Source: Sphaerosporella brunnea (lineage: Eukaryota > Ascomycota > Pezizomycetes > Pezizales > Pyronemataceae). Taken from it: a stretch of 64,000 nucleotides of DNA. Below are positions 10,901 to 21,733 of this stretch, piece after piece. How positions within the stretch are numbered: the stretch's first letter is position 1; each line of letters starts with the position of its first letter. The notes beneath the pieces were generated by a model that saw nothing but the letters and a program-made list of their open reading frames with translations, had not been told where the DNA came from and ran no database searches. The stretch lies in assembly GCA_008704415.1 (NCBI GenBank), contig VXIS01000077.1:1-64000 (forward strand), read 5' to 3'. A program made the translations under genes and the position numbers.

Positions 10901-11037
10901 TTCCGGAGGAAGCCGGTCTTCTTGTCCATCGGTGGTTCTTGAATTAGCACCACCGCCGCATCCCACGGCCTCGCCGTCTCCAGCGCTGCCTGCAGCACGT
11001 GGCCCGCCCCGTTGGTGTTGTGCTGGAGCACTAACAT
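7919..11037 (-). pseudogene. LINE ORF2 N-terminal part: AP endonuclease, RT, start of RNase H
   Basis: About 1,040 residues up to the gypsy insertion. Residues 1-230 form the AP-type endonuclease that nicks the target (QHNTNGAG, IQEPP, GDFNAHSNRWNG, GSDHAVITF). Residues about 480-760 form the reverse transcriptase (AFPITHRAKL, GLPQGSPLSPILFALYL, catalytic SYVDDVMWT). An RNase H domain begins with YWTDGSRDED, then FDAERYGMGMA and VCCDSQ, where the gypsy element interrupts it. The ATG lies in ATGTTAG, overlapping the ORF1 stop by 7 nt, which suggests termination-reinitiation. Catalytic motifs up to the break are intact. Confidence 0.93.
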
Positions 11038-13124
11038 TGCGGGGGGGCGTTTTCAGTGGCCTGAGAGGGGATCACCTCCATCTCGATGTCTTGTGTGTGC
11101 TGGGAATCCTCACCAGCACTTCCGTCCTGCGTCACCGCCGCCGGGTCCTGCGTCACCGCCGCCGGGTCCTGCGTCACCGCCGCCGGGTCCTGCGTCACCG
11201 CTGCTGGGTCCGCCGATTCTGGCTCCTCGTCGCCTTGTTCCAGCTGTTCTGGGTCCTGGACCGCTTGCCTGCCCACTACCCTGTCTCTCCTGCGTTGGAT
11301 TTCCAGTTTCTGGGCCTCCACGTCGTGCTTGCGTGCCTTCATCTTGGCTGGGCATCCGTTAAAGTCCGCCGAGTGAGGGCCGTTGCAGTTGGGGCAGAAG
11401 GGCCTCACGTGCCCACATCGCCTCCCTGGCTGTTTCTTGGCGATGCACCCATCTTGGGCGCACCTGTGCTGTGCCCTGGTGTGATTTCCGCCGTCCAGCG
11501 GGAATCTGGCTTCGTTCTTGCATTGATGAGCGCCGTGGCCCCACCTCGCGCAGTCCGAGCACAACGTCAGTGGTCGTGTCTCCACGTATTCGGACGCCTT
11601 GAATGAGTGACCGCAGAAATGCACTCGCGATCCCCTCAACTTCCCAGCGTCTGCCTTCGACATTGTTAGTACCACGTGGCACCGCGTGTCCATATCCTTA
11701 TTGCTCTGAAGCTCTTTGGCCCAAGCGTCCGTTGCCGCCCTGTTCGCCATCCACCGTGGCGCGTCGAGAAGCGTAATCCCCATTTCCGCCAGAATCCCGT
11801 CGCGGATCACCGTCAGGTGATGGTTGCGTGGCCCAAAGGCCGCCACCGGCACACCATGCGCTCTGATTTTGACCCAGGCCTGAGCCGAGGTCAACTGGAT
11901 AATATCCCGGTCCCATCCCCTCGCCTTCAGGACCAGTTCCTCTTCTATCTTCGCCAGCATCTCTGTCCTCCCGCCTGGGAGGAGGTATGCGACGATGCTT
12001 CCGGATGCCGAGATGCTTGCATCCCGCAGCCTAGCCTCCGCCGGCAGCCCCTTCTGAAACAAGAAGAGGTTGACGTTCGTGATGAACTTCCCCAGCTCCC
12101 TCTCCAAGGGCCTGCGGGCATCCTTCCTCCGCACAAATAGCACCCGTCCAGCGTCCCTGGTCAGCATGTCCGCCTGGGTCGCCGGTACGGTCGTCTTGTG
12201 GGCTGGCCTCCCCGCCTTCCCAACTACTACAAACTCCCGCTCCTCCTTGGGCGCGCTCGCAGCTTTGGCCCACGTGGCCGGTCTGGGTGCTGGCGCACTG
12301 TGCTGCGCCAGAGTGATCTTTGTCGGCACCTGCGGTGGGGCGCTGACCGTCGTCCTCATGGTCTTCTTCGCGACCTGCTCTTTTGCCTGGCTAGCCCCTC
12401 GGCCCTTGCCTCCCTTCTCTTTTGCAGCCTCCGCCTGCTCCGCGTCGGCCCCCGTCATAACCACGTCCTCCCGTTCGGCTGTCGCCGTCTTCGTCACCGC
12501 AGCCCCTTTTCGCAGCCCGGCTTCTTCCTTCGTCCTGCGCTCGTACTCCACTTCCTCTGCGCGCAGCCCCTTCCTGACCGCGTCTGTCAGGTTTTCTTCG
12601 AGGCGCGCTACCTTGCCCTCTAGGGCCCGTAGTGCCGCCTCATAGTTCTGGGCCTGCCGCTGCAGAGCCTCCTTGAGCGTCGCCTCCATCTGCGTGAAGA
12701 GCTGTTGCATATCCGCGCGGAGGGCCGTCCTCCACGCTTCCCCCTCCCCAAGACCCTCCACCCCACCCTCCTGCGATCGCGTGAGCCCCTCCGTGGAGCT
12801 CTGCGTTCCTTCCAGGCTACCCCTAGGGGTCTCCTGCGCTTGCATAGTGGTCCTGGACGCAGGACGATGTCCCGCTCCAGACCTCGTAGTTCTGTATGGC
12901 GCGGGGCGCCGCACGATAGTTCTGAAAGCCCCCATCAGGGGGGTTTCTTTCCCGATAGTGCTTGGGGTGGTGAACGGATCATCCCCCATGTCGAAGTGGC
13001 CTGTCGCGCTCTGCTGCGGTGTGGCCGGTGCCCCTGAAAATGGCGACGACATTGTAGAGTCGCGCGCCGACGACGGAATCCCCCCAAATCCCGGAGGGGC
13101 GGAGGTGGCCCTGTCCTCAGACAT
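11031..13124 (-). CDS. LINE ORF1 gag-like nucleic-acid-binding protein
   Basis: 697 residues, starting MSEDRATSAPP, with the open frame intact. It has a disordered N-terminal region, then a charged coiled-coil-like stretch (residues about 135-230, LRALEGKVARLEENLTDAV). A mid-region and a Cys/His cluster near residues 515-600 follow (CSDCARWGHGAHQC, CGHVRPFCPNCNGPHS), forming zinc knuckles that bind the element RNA. Near the C-terminus PAAVTQD repeats four times in tandem, encoded by a 21-bp repeat (11129-11210). ORF1 of Tad1-type elements forms the ribonucleoprotein with ORF2. It ends in TAG overlapping the ORF2 ATG. Confidence 0.9.
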   Translation of the reverse strand: MSEDRATSAPPGFGGIPSSARDSTMSSPFSGAPATPQQSATGHFDMGDDPFTTPSTIGKETPLMGAFRTIVRRPAPYRTTRSGAGHRPASRTTMQAQETPRGSLEGTQSSTEGLTRSQEGGVEGLGEGEAWRTALRADMQQLFTQMEATLKEALQRQAQNYEAALRALEGKVARLEENLTDAVRKGLRAEEVEYERRTKEEAGLRKGAAVTKTATAEREDVVMTGADAEQAEAAKEKGGKGRGASQAKEQVAKKTMRTTVSAPPQVPTKITLAQHSAPAPRPATWAKAASAPKEEREFVVVGKAGRPAHKTTVPATQADMLTRDAGRVLFVRRKDARRPLERELGKFITNVNLFLFQKGLPAEARLRDASISASGSIVAYLLPGGRTEMLAKIEEELVLKARGWDRDIIQLTSAQAWVKIRAHGVPVAAFGPRNHHLTVIRDGILAEMGITLLDAPRWMANRAATDAWAKELQSNKDMDTRCHVVLTMSKADAGKLRGSRVHFCGHSFKASEYVETRPLTLCSDCARWGHGAHQCKNEARFPLDGGNHTRAQHRCAQDGCIAKKQPGRRCGHVRPFCPNCNGPHSADFNGCPAKMKARKHDVEAQKLEIQRRRDRVVGRQAVQDPEQLEQGDEEPESADPAAVTQDPAAVTQDPAAVTQDPAAVTQDGSAGEDSQHTQDIEMEVIPSQATENAPPQC
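11129..11210 (-). repeat. 21-bp coding tandem repeat in LINE ORF1
   Basis: Four near-identical 21-bp units (GCGTCACCGCCGCCGGGTCCT-like) encode PAAVTQD. The repeats are in frame, so copy number can vary without breaking ORF1. Confidence 0.9.
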
Positions 13125-13254
13125 TCTATCGAAAGAAATCGATAGGATCTGATGAATTTTGTTCGCAAAGTTGAAAAGTGTTCTCGTTTAGTCAGCAGTT
13201 TTGGTGACTTGCCACAGAAAGCAGGAAGCGTCCGGCGAAGGGGCGGGCGAGGGT
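13125..13254 (-). other. LINE 5' leader
   Basis: About 130 bp between the inferred 5' end and the ORF1 ATG. LINEs usually carry an internal promoter here. No motif was identified. Confidence 0.55.
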
Positions 13255-13390
13255 GTTATTACATGCGAGTGATTGGTTGTGCAGGTTATTACATGCGAGT
13301 GATTGTTTGTGTATCGGAGCACGCTGAGATTACATGCGAGTCATTGGTTGTGCAGGTTATTACATGCGCGTGACTGGTTGTGTAGGGGAA
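13255..13390. repeat. 30-bp minisatellite, right half of split array
   Basis: About four copies of the GTTATTACATGCGAG plus TGATTGGTTGTGCAG unit, continuing the array from 1268-1366. The first 15 bp (13255-13269) duplicate 1352-1366 and mark the LINE 5' junction. One copy is separated by a short non-repeat stretch. Confidence 0.82.
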
Positions 13391-14452
13391 TACTGTCGGT
13401 TGTTTCCATTTCTGGTGTGGGGGGGGTCTTGCTCAGGCTTCGCCGCCGGTCTTACTGAGGCTTCGACGGTGGTCTTGCTTTCGCCGGTGGTCTTACGCAA
13501 GCTCCGCCGCCGGTCTTGCGCAGGCTCCTGCCATCGGATCAGACCCGCTGGCCTCCGCACTCATCTTAATTAGCTGTGTTTTCTTCCGTTCTGCTTGCTC
13601 AGTAGTTAGTTCCTTCTTTCGGTCAAAAATCAACATCTCCTGTTTTCAACAGGTTATGACCCCTTGCGCTGGAACATAAACACTCCATCTACACGTCTCA
13701 TTTTCGACCCGCTGTCAGCAAATCTCCGCTTTCAACCCTCCGTCGTTCCTATACGTCCAAGTCTCCACCAACAAGATGTCGGAATACGTGAACCGTGCCG
13801 AAGAATATCGCTCCAAGCTTAGGGTTATATAACCATTTTGGCGTCGTATTGTAGTCAGCCGGCATCGGTATCAGCGGTCCCGTGCATTCACGGACGGCAA
13901 AACGGATCGCTCACTGCACGCGCCTTCGTGGCGCAATGGTTAGCTTACCTGTTTCCGCAGTCCGGAGCGGCTAATCAAAATTCATGACGATTTTGATATC
14001 GGGTTTTCGGTCATGATGCGGCATACTGACGATATTTGACGGGCGTCTTGGTAGTGCGCATGAACGTTCGGTGGGAACATCGACTGAACAGGGGCAATTT
14101 GTCATACTAGCCGCCCGGCAACGCCCTTTTCGACCAACAGACGACCCAATACGTGGCACATCAGGAAAGCAACAGAAGCCATCAACGGAATTTACACTTA
14201 CCTCGATGATGTCATAGATGGTCCAAGGCTCGCCGGAAGCCCCAGGTTTGTGCCGTCTCCCCTTGTGTGCTGATTGCCGCCGGGAAGGATGGCTGAGAGA
14301 GTCGTACAGCAGCGCTTTACTTCGATGGGCTCAAACATCACGACGGATGGCATCATATCTTCCAAAACCGGTCCAGCGCAACGCCCAGAGTGCAAGGTGA
14401 GGCCAGATCAGCCGTTCAAAGTCAGTTGGAAAATATAGCTTAATGATGGTGG
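13391..14452. other. Intergenic, no gene; short degenerate repeat
   Basis: No coding frame is supported. At 13437-13530 there are about four degenerate copies of a CTTCGCCGCCGGTCTT-type unit. A tRNA-like fragment lies at 13922-13944 (separate entry). Confidence 0.4.
13922..13944 (+). pseudogene. Possible 5' fragment of a tRNA gene
   Basis: GCCTTCGTGGCGCAATGGTT looks like an acceptor 5' strand, A box and D-loop start. The sequence then departs, with no anticodon arm, B box or 3' acceptor strand. At best it is a truncated tRNA copy. Confidence 0.25.
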
Positions 14453-14851
14453 CACTGCAGAACTTCCCGTAAGTCTATTGGGCCGGATAGCAAATAGGTA
14501 GGGGTAGCTATTCGACCGATAGCTCGAGCGATAGGGTATGGGGTCCCCACCCCATTGTTTATAATAGCAAGGCGATAGCAAGATAAATTGGCATCTCACC
14601 GCGCCTTTGTCGTGGCCTCCCCCCTGGTCTCCCGGGAGATGCCAGACCCGCGGCTCACGGCAACTGTTGATTTCCTGCGGGCCCGCTCCATCTGATCCCG
14701 GCATCATCCTGGTCACTTCTGAGGGCGTAGAGCAATAGCAACTTTGGTTTTTGAGTGAATCTCTCGTGAAGCACCCCGTGCTATTGCGTTGCTATCCCAG
14801 ATTTCTCCACTTGCTATCCGGCCCAATAGACTGACGGGAAGTTCTCCACTG
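14453..14851. mobile_element. 399-bp MITE with 41-bp terminal inverted repeats
   Basis: The ends 14453-14493 and 14811-14851 are inverted repeats of 41 bp with 3 mismatches (core AACTTCCCGT and CTATTGGGCCGGATAGCAA). The outer bases resemble the CAGTG start of hAT-type termini, but flanking 8-bp sequences do not match, so the superfamily is unproven. Internal subterminal copies of GATAGCAA/TTGCTATC support a transposase-binding arrangement. No transposase is encoded. Confidence 0.8.
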
Positions 14852-17204
14852 TGTGAATGAAAGGTTTGTGTCGTGTTTCATCTCAGTGCGTGTTCGGTGT
14901 TTAACCGCAACCCGAGCAGGAGTCACAGCCATGCAGGATCGGTCTTGACAACCTCATGCCGCGCTCGGCAGGGACGGGTATGGTTGTTATTCCTCTCAGC
15001 CGGAGATTTCCTTTTAAAGCGTCGTCGCCTGGCGCAACGCCCATGCCAGCGCCTCCGTGGCCATCGCAAACATAACGCTGTCATTGGTAGTCATCATGGC
15101 GTATCTCAAAAATCGGACAGAAAATCCACACGACATCATGGAGGTAGTCACATTTCGTGTCCGCAGATATGCGCCCACGCAAGGATGGCTGCTATCGACT
15201 GACATAAATGCGTTAACCTACAGGCCAACTCGTTGACTGCCGCCACAGACTGCTGTAACGGCCACTTTCGTGACCGGAAAAAGCCTGACCTGACGGCTTG
15301 AAAGACCAGAAAACCGCTTGCGCATCGGTGCGTTCATCTCTGACTCGGCAAGACCCTGACGGAACCCAAGTTGCACAAGACGGGAAGTGTGGAAGGGGCA
15401 GGCAGTGCTGTGGAAAGCCGTAGCGTTGGCCATTATACAGGCGCACAAGAGACGGAGGATTGACACCTCCACAACGGTCCTGTTTATTGCTCTTCCTTGC
15501 AGCCACTTGACTCCTGCCATGTCGACAACCTGAAGCACTCCCCCAACATGGCGCTCGCGCGTGGATGGTGAGTGGCGAAGTCCGGAGCGCAGGTAACCAC
15601 GCTTCGAAACGTATTGTGTTAAACCGAGATGGAAAAAAGTTATTAGCATTGAAATTGGCGAACTGGTGGGTACTAGTAACTGGGAGCGTTAGCCCCAGCG
15701 GCCGCTCACCCGGTGGCATCGAGCCAAACATTCATGATCCAGTGGCATGGGGACAAATACAGTCTGAACGGGGTGGGCTTCAGAGCTGTTCTGTGCCACA
15801 GCGCACAAACCCCAGGCAGCGGTCAGGAAAATTGAACCCCATCCATGAGGGCTATGGCTCAAATACGGCTACAATTGATTGCACCCTTCGGTTGGATTAC
15901 TGAGTACGGTGGTGTCTATTTTTCATATGACAAGCAGGTGGCGTACGACCACAACAGATAAAAATGCCTCAGCCGCCAGCACTCGCTCCATTGTGGATTC
16001 CCATGATGTGAGCACGCATATCCAAACTGCTTCTTGTTGAAACCGCAGCATACCCTAGCCTCGCTGCGGAGCTGCCGTCGCCTGCAGAACGCGACGAAAT
16101 ACGTTGACACCACCCGATGCTCACCGTGAACCTCTGTGGTACCACCCTCGGGTCAGCGTTTACATCGCGGAATTGCTCATGGACAATTGTGTGCCGAATA
16201 GTTGTGGCCATTGCAACAAAAAGACCTTGCGATCCGAAGGCACAGAACTTCACGACGACACACCAGGTGGCAGTGTTTCGCCGGCCCGGGCAGCCGGCAG
16301 CAGCTGCTGACGGAATAGAGGCACTCAGCGGGGTGAGGCGTCATGAATCTGGGCCAACATGTGCCAGCGCATCGGCACTGCAAAGCCTGGTGTCGGCATG
16401 TTGTTCTGGTAGGCTCAGGAACTCCCACATCCCGGTCAGCCTAATCCTAGTTGTGGGAGAGGAAGCAAAAGGAGTACTACGACCAGGTTCGGCGGGCTGG
16501 GTGTCCGTCAGGAATTGCGGGCTGAGACCATCCCCAGACCGACCGTCGCCTTGCCTTGGCAACGGCGTTCAAGACCGGCCTCGAAAGCGCCGGACGGGTA
16601 TCAGAGTCGTGAAGGACGTTATAGGCCGCGGTCGAGGATTCCATCCACTATTCGGTGTTCCGTTATGGTGGAGGTGGTACTCCTTGGGCCAGCCATTCTA
16701 GGCGATGAAGGCGGCGAGGCGGATCTGGGTCTGCCCTTCGCACGCATGAGGGCGGGTGGGCAGATGGTGTTCCCGGTAGTAGCGATCCGAAATAAACAGG
16801 TTGTGACACCTTGGAGATCAAGTATGGTAGAGGATGGATTGTGGTCGGTGATGGACTATCGTCGGTGATGGATTATTGCATCGGGATAGTCACGATTCTC
16901 TGAACGTCCAGGTACGTACGCAACATATTCGTAGTTGTCGATAACCTCCACGGCCCATTTTGATGATCCAGTTCTCCGCTAAACGGTGCCCATGGGCAGA
17001 TGCGGCGGGTTATGCGACAGTGAGCGGTAGTGATGGCGATGCTGGTTCGTCGCCGAGAGTTCTAGGATAGCTCAACCACCGTGGACGGTAGCATTGCGTT
17101 CTTTCACCGCGGGTCGCCTGCATACGTAATGGAACGATGGTGCAACTGCAAAGGCAGCAGGAAGGAACCGCCGATGAGACTGATTACCGTCAGGGTCGAG
17201 GTCA
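14852..17204. other. Intergenic, no supported gene
   Basis: Several overlapping frames of 140-195 residues exist on both strands (for example 15213-15731 minus and 16117-16701 plus). They overlap one another, have no recognisable motif and look like chance frames in GC-rich DNA. No terminal repeats were found. Confidence 0.35.
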
Positions 17205-17212
17205 TCTTGAAC
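17205..17212. repeat. hAT target-site duplication, left (TCTTGAAC)
   Basis: Exact 8-bp match to 18051-18058. Confidence 0.95.
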
Positions 17213-18050
17213 TAGTGATGGACACGAGCCGGCTCGACTCGAGCCGGAGGGTAGGCTCGAGCCGGCTCGTCAGATTTCCGGACTCGGCTCGTGGGCTCGA
17301 GCCGATCACGAGCCGGCTCGAGCCCGGCTCGAGCCATGCAACAGTTTAAGGCACAAGGGAAACAATTGGTGGGACTCTGTAGATTCCATAAGCGTTTACA
17401 AGCTATCAATCGGAGATGACTGACAGCCCTGAGGAGGAGTTCAAAGCGGCCTTGGCAGCTGAATCTGCCCCCTCCGGGGCGTCATGGTCACTATTGCTCT
17501 CCAGCCCGGCCCCGTCTCCCGCAATCCGCTCACGATGTCTGGCTGAATGGTCCAATACTAGTACTTTGCTCAGAGCCTGATACTTACGCCATTGTCCGCT
17601 TATTTTCCTATAGAATGCCTGCATGACAACGTCCTCTTCCTCCGCCGGACCCAGGGACCCGGAAAGCGTCTGCTGAACCTGGGGCTGATCCAGGCCGGAA
17701 CCATGGCTAGAAGCGACCGCTGACATGCTCAACAGATTGAGAGAACAGGTGATGAAGTTGCGGCGGTTGTGCGATGTGGTATGTCGAGGTCTAGGTTCTA
17801 TTGAGGTGTCTCGACCTAGCTATAGGTCATTACATGCACTGCCCGTCACTCTGTCCCAAGCCGCCTCTGTTCCCCCACAGCGGTGGCGGCGGTGGGCGAT
17901 GGTGGGGTGGGTTGAGATGGTCCCGCTTGAGTGATATCTGAGACCAGGCACGTCCACAAAACGAACACAATTCTATGTAAAAGCTCGAGCCGGCTCTAGC
18001 TCGTGGCTCGAGCTATTGGCTCGAGCCGGCTCGGCTCGTGTCCATCACTA
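17213..18050 (-). mobile_element. Non-autonomous hAT element, copy 1 (838 bp)
   Basis: Terminal inverted repeats begin TAGTGATGGACACGAGCCG at both ends, and an exact 8-bp duplication TCTTGAAC flanks the element, the hAT signature. The terminal 100-120 bp are packed with the palindrome CGAGCCGGCTCG and GGCTCGAGCC, likely transposase-binding repeats. The interior (17406-17732, minus) encodes a tail ending ALNSSSGLSVISD, homologous to the tail just before the end of copy 2, so it is a deletion derivative of one autonomous hAT element. It keeps no catalytic region and would need a transposase supplied in trans. Confidence 0.93.
17406..17732 (-). pseudogene. hAT transposase C-terminal tail remnant
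   Basis: 108-residue frame starting MSMSAVASS. Its last residues, APEGADSAAKAALNSSSGLS, align with MPEGVDLDAKAALNSSSGLS read on the minus strand of the second hAT copy (about 47090-47165). No DDE core or dimerisation helix is present here. It is preserved only because it is close to the element end. Function on its own is unlikely. Confidence 0.6.
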
Positions 18051-18058
18051 TCTTGAAC
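18051..18058. repeat. hAT target-site duplication, right (TCTTGAAC)
   Basis: Exact 8-bp match to 17205-17212. Confidence 0.95.
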
Positions 18059-20150
18059 GCGAGGCCGCCAGCTCTCACCGCGAGCAAGCCGAACACTGTC
18101 CTCCACACGTGCACTGATGTGAAAAGGCACTACATGCGGCCTGCACTATCCTTGCTGCGAGTGGTTGGTTTCACCGCGTTCCCTATTCACCATATAGGAT
18201 AGGATATGCAATGCGGCCCCGTTGACGCAACTGCCAGCATCAAGGAACTAAGGTACATGTCAGCGTGACGGTAAATCGGTGCGCTACGAAACGGAGAAAC
18301 CCAAGCCTCAATCTGCGTGCAAACCACCAGCACCCCACCAACCCTTTTTGCGAGTGACATAGTGACGAATGCAAACCCCAGCCCTCGCGAGAAAAAGACA
18401 TACCATGCCTCCAACCTGACCGCGCTGGCAACAGCCCCAGAAAGAGCAGGAGCAACATCCTCGTGAGGCGACTGCCAGGAGTCGGGAGCTCGAGACCAAA
18501 GAACCGCTGGTGAAGGATGAAAAGACGCGCAACGGCACACAGCACCCGGTCAGGTTTAGTTCCTTTGGGGAATGTCGTTGTCGTCGTAAATGCGTGATTC
18601 CATGCCTCGCGGGACGCCAACGAATATACTCATCAAACATCGCTCGCACCAAATCTGGTGAGTGCGATTGCAGATTTACGCTTGATCGTATACATTTCTT
18701 AGGTCACCGACGTGAGCCGCGTCGATTTTCCCGAAGCGGTTCAAACCCGACCGGGCGCGCTGACCGAAAGCCAGCATCCGTTCTACCGGTTCTGTTGAAA
18801 CGCTGCGGTGTGAAGGCTTCCTAGGATCGTGGTATGGTAGCGTGACTGTCTCGGCGTCAATTCTAGATGCAAAACCTGGGATCGGTGATCTGCAACGCGG
18901 CATGTGGCGTTTGTAGCAGGTTCCACGACGCCCGCAACCACTCGTTTCACGTTGTTCGCAAGTCCGCCACGTGGTCGGGTTTACAGAAGACGGTCCACGC
19001 TCACAACAGCAGATTCACGGCGCTGATCGAAGCGCCACGCCATAGAATGATACCAACACATATGCCTTGGCGAAGGCTAACTGACTGGCGAGAACAAACG
19101 CGGAGGATTGGCAGGTAGCACACGTTTGTTTGTACTCTATGGTGATGCCACGATTGTTCTGGTGTTGGCGGCGCAATCCAACCAGCTCCGGAATTGATAG
19201 CGAACACCTCCGTGGGCTGAATCGCCGGTTGTCGAGGGGACTGCGCGCCTTCGCTCCTGCAAGCCAAATCCATCGTCATCTGCGAGTCATTCCCAGTCCA
19301 AGACAGTGCTGATAACAACGCCGAGTAACCCGCGACGCGGGTTGCCATCGAGAAACATCTCGTGCTCAAGGCGTTCTGGACTTTGACGGCATGCACAGTG
19401 CTCGGCGTTCCTTCTTCAGTTAGTACAGCGTGCCAATATCCTGCTGGTATGGGTCACAAGGAGCCTGGCCTTGTCTCGTTGCATTTGTTCAAACAATGGC
19501 CTTAGTTTGCGCTTCTTGGCTTCTCGTTCCCAAATGGTAGCTTCCACTCGGCAGCTGCTGAACTCCACGGCCGCATCTTACGTTATGCTCCACTCTATTA
19601 CTACGAAATCGACCTGCGAATAATCGAAATCTCTCACCAGGGTCTCGTTGGCAGTATCCGCCACGAATAGTGCTCGACGCGTTGATGTCGTTGCCTGGAG
19701 TTCCGTTCCGAGCGGGTGGTTGCGACAGACGCAACAACACTCGACTCACAGCCCCGATAAACACTGACTTTCTGCGTACACGCGTTTCTATAGCCGTCCG
19801 GGAGAAGCGGGGAGTGCGGTAGCGCTGACGTCTGCGTCAACGGGTGGCCAGACTCCACCACCTGAGCATTTTCCTGATTCCCATTTTCCAAATCTGGAAC
19901 GTAAGCATTCCTATTAGCATGTGGCATCGTGGCGCTGTGAACATGTATGCGGCGAATGACAACGATAGCCGCGACTACTGCGGTGCTTAATCGGCGTGAT
20001 GAATTGCCATTTCATGTGGGTTGCGGCTATACGATCACCGCATTGCATTGCGCTGTATATCTGCGTGCGGCACATGCCTACGCGTTGGGTGTGCGATGTG
20101 ATGTATCCTGATCCTAATATGTATATTTGCAAAATGCAGCATGTCGCGTA
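18059..20150. other. Intergenic, no supported gene
   Basis: Only short overlapping frames (up to about 130 residues) without motifs. No terminal repeats, tRNA or tandem array recognised. Confidence 0.35.
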
Positions 20151-21733
20151 TCACTCCACCTTCTCGCAAAACTTGCCCCATTCCCTCTCAACAACTGCCA
20201 ACAAGCCGAGCGCAACCGCCACCGCACCTCTCCTCCCCGCCGTGGTGGCAAGATCCCATGGCTCGCCGCTCAGAAACGCAGCCGGTTCACTCGTGTTCGG
20301 ACTCTCGCCCATGACCCAGCGCAGATATTCGCGCGGGAACTGTGCGCGCGAGAAGCAGATGTGCGATTGCTCGAGGGAGACCACAAACATCTGGGGGCAC
20401 GGCGGATTGTTAGCCGTGACGATATGGCTGGCGGGGGGGGGGGTGGGGGCCGCACGCTCAGCATGCTCGGCGTCGTGGCCGATATCTGCGCGGCTATCGA
20501 GCGCTGCGATAGCGCGGCAAGGTGGCGCACCCGCTCCTGCATCGCCGCGAGAGCTTCGCCAGCCTGTTGCGGCTGCGTGCGGTTGTCGATCGACCGCTTC
20601 GCTTCCAGCACTGCAAACACCATGCCTGCGTAGGGGTGATATGCGCCTGATTTGTGCCGGACACGGGCGATGAGGGAGCCGTCGTTGACGGAGGTGAATT
20701 GCTGCGTGTGGGCGGTGGCCGTGATCCTGCGATGGAGCGGGCTAGAGGGGGGGGGGGTCGGTCAGCACGCGCGCGTCCACAACCGTTGAATAAATAAAAA
20801 ACCCAGTATTTACGAGACCGCAAACGCGACGGGCGGGCCGGTGCCCGCTGCAATCTCCTCTGCGCTGCGGGCGTATCTCCAACGCGTCACGACGGACATG
20901 AACGCGACCAGCAGATTCTGCGTCGCCACCTCGCACTTCGCCCGGTCCTTCCACGCGTCGTCGTCTTCGCCGGCGTATGCCGCTTCGCTGCTGGGTCGGT
21001 ACGACGCCGAGGATGGAGGCGCGCGCGCCAGCGGAGAGTCGCTGAGCCAGAATGCGGGCGACTGTGGGTGGCGCGGCCGGAACGGCGACGGCGACGGCGG
21101 CGGCATCGGCCCGGCCGGTGGCGTGCGCGCGTATTCTCCGGGCAGGAAGGACGCGTGTGCCGGGGAATCGGTCGTCGCGGGTGCGGGGGTCGACTCGTGG
21201 GAACGGTGTGGGCGTCGCGGCGACATGCGGCGGCGGGTAGGGGTTTTCCATTGCTGTTGTTCTCGGGACCTGGCATCGTTTCCTTCGATCTGGGAATCGT
21301 CATCACCCTCGTCCTCAGCGCCATCATAATCTTCACCGTCGCCTCGAAAGCCAGGAGGACTACTGGTCAGCTCGGCGTGCAACCTCGCGCGCTTGACCGC
21401 TCGCGTGTCGACGACCCTCTCCGTGTCGGGGCAATCACGACGCAAGACCAGCGCCAACGCGGCAAAGAACTGGGACGCGCCCGGGTTGCTGTCGCGCAGG
21501 AGGACGTCGATGTCCTGGTCCAACAGGTCCGGCAGCGCGGTCGGCGAGAAGAGGTGGCGGAGGTTGTCGGGCACGCGGAAGAGGTCCGGAGGAGCCGGAT
21601 CGTGCACCGACGCGTGCTCGACGACCTGCACGGTGGGGGCAGGGTTGGTCTTGATGCCCAGCCGATCCAGGTCGTCGTGTGTCCAGGCTGATGTTGGCGC
21701 GTCAAGAGCGAATACTGGCGGCCGGCGAGGCAT
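20151..21733 (-). CDS. Two-exon protein with possible PD-(D/E)XK-like domain
   Basis: About 503 residues. Exon 1 is 20814-21733 (starts MPRRPPVFALDAP). The intron 20742-20813 (72 bp) has donor GTAAAT, branch CTGAC and acceptor TCTAG. Exon 2 ends at 20151. The N-terminal third is followed by an acidic and then a Ser/Pro/Arg-rich linker (residues about 125-250). The C-terminal part has a helix (CEVATQNLLVAFMSVV), NDGSLIARV, MVFAVLEAKR, a long helix (QQAGEALAAMQERV) and a strand (MFVVSLEQSHICF). The D plus ExK plus helix order resembles a restriction-endonuclease-like fold. The frame needs one extra G in the 11-G run at 20433-20443, so it has either a homopolymer frameshift or a sequence error. 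No family is named with confidence. Confidence 0.7.

Larger units (their letters stand above)
1367..13254 (-). mobile_element. Tad1-like non-LTR retrotransposon (LINE), interrupted by gypsy
   Basis: A near full-length minus-strand LINE. In order it has a 5' leader (13125-13254), ORF1 gag-like (11031-13124), and ORF2 with AP endonuclease, reverse transcriptase and RNase H (11037 down to 1627, split by the gypsy insertion). These are followed by a 3' UTR (1382-1626) and an A-rich tail seen as T-runs at 1367-1381. The two-ORF layout with a C-terminal RNase H domain fits the fungal Tad1 clade. A 15-bp identical sequence flanks both ends. Excluding the gypsy insert and one copy of its target duplication, the element is about 6.36 kb. 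Apart from the insertion, ORF2 carries one in-frame TGA (2293-2295). It is immobile as it stands. Confidence 0.92.

Noticed and set aside
11129..11210. CRISPR-like short repeat
   Set aside because: The 21-bp units are contiguous without spacers and are in-frame coding repeats of LINE ORF1.
13922..13990. Complete tRNA gene
   Set aside because: Only the 5' portion with an A box is recognisable; there is no B box, no anticodon arm and no pairing 3' strand.
16117..16701. 194-residue plus-strand gene
   Set aside because: Overlaps several opposing frames, has no motif and shows no splice or promoter support.
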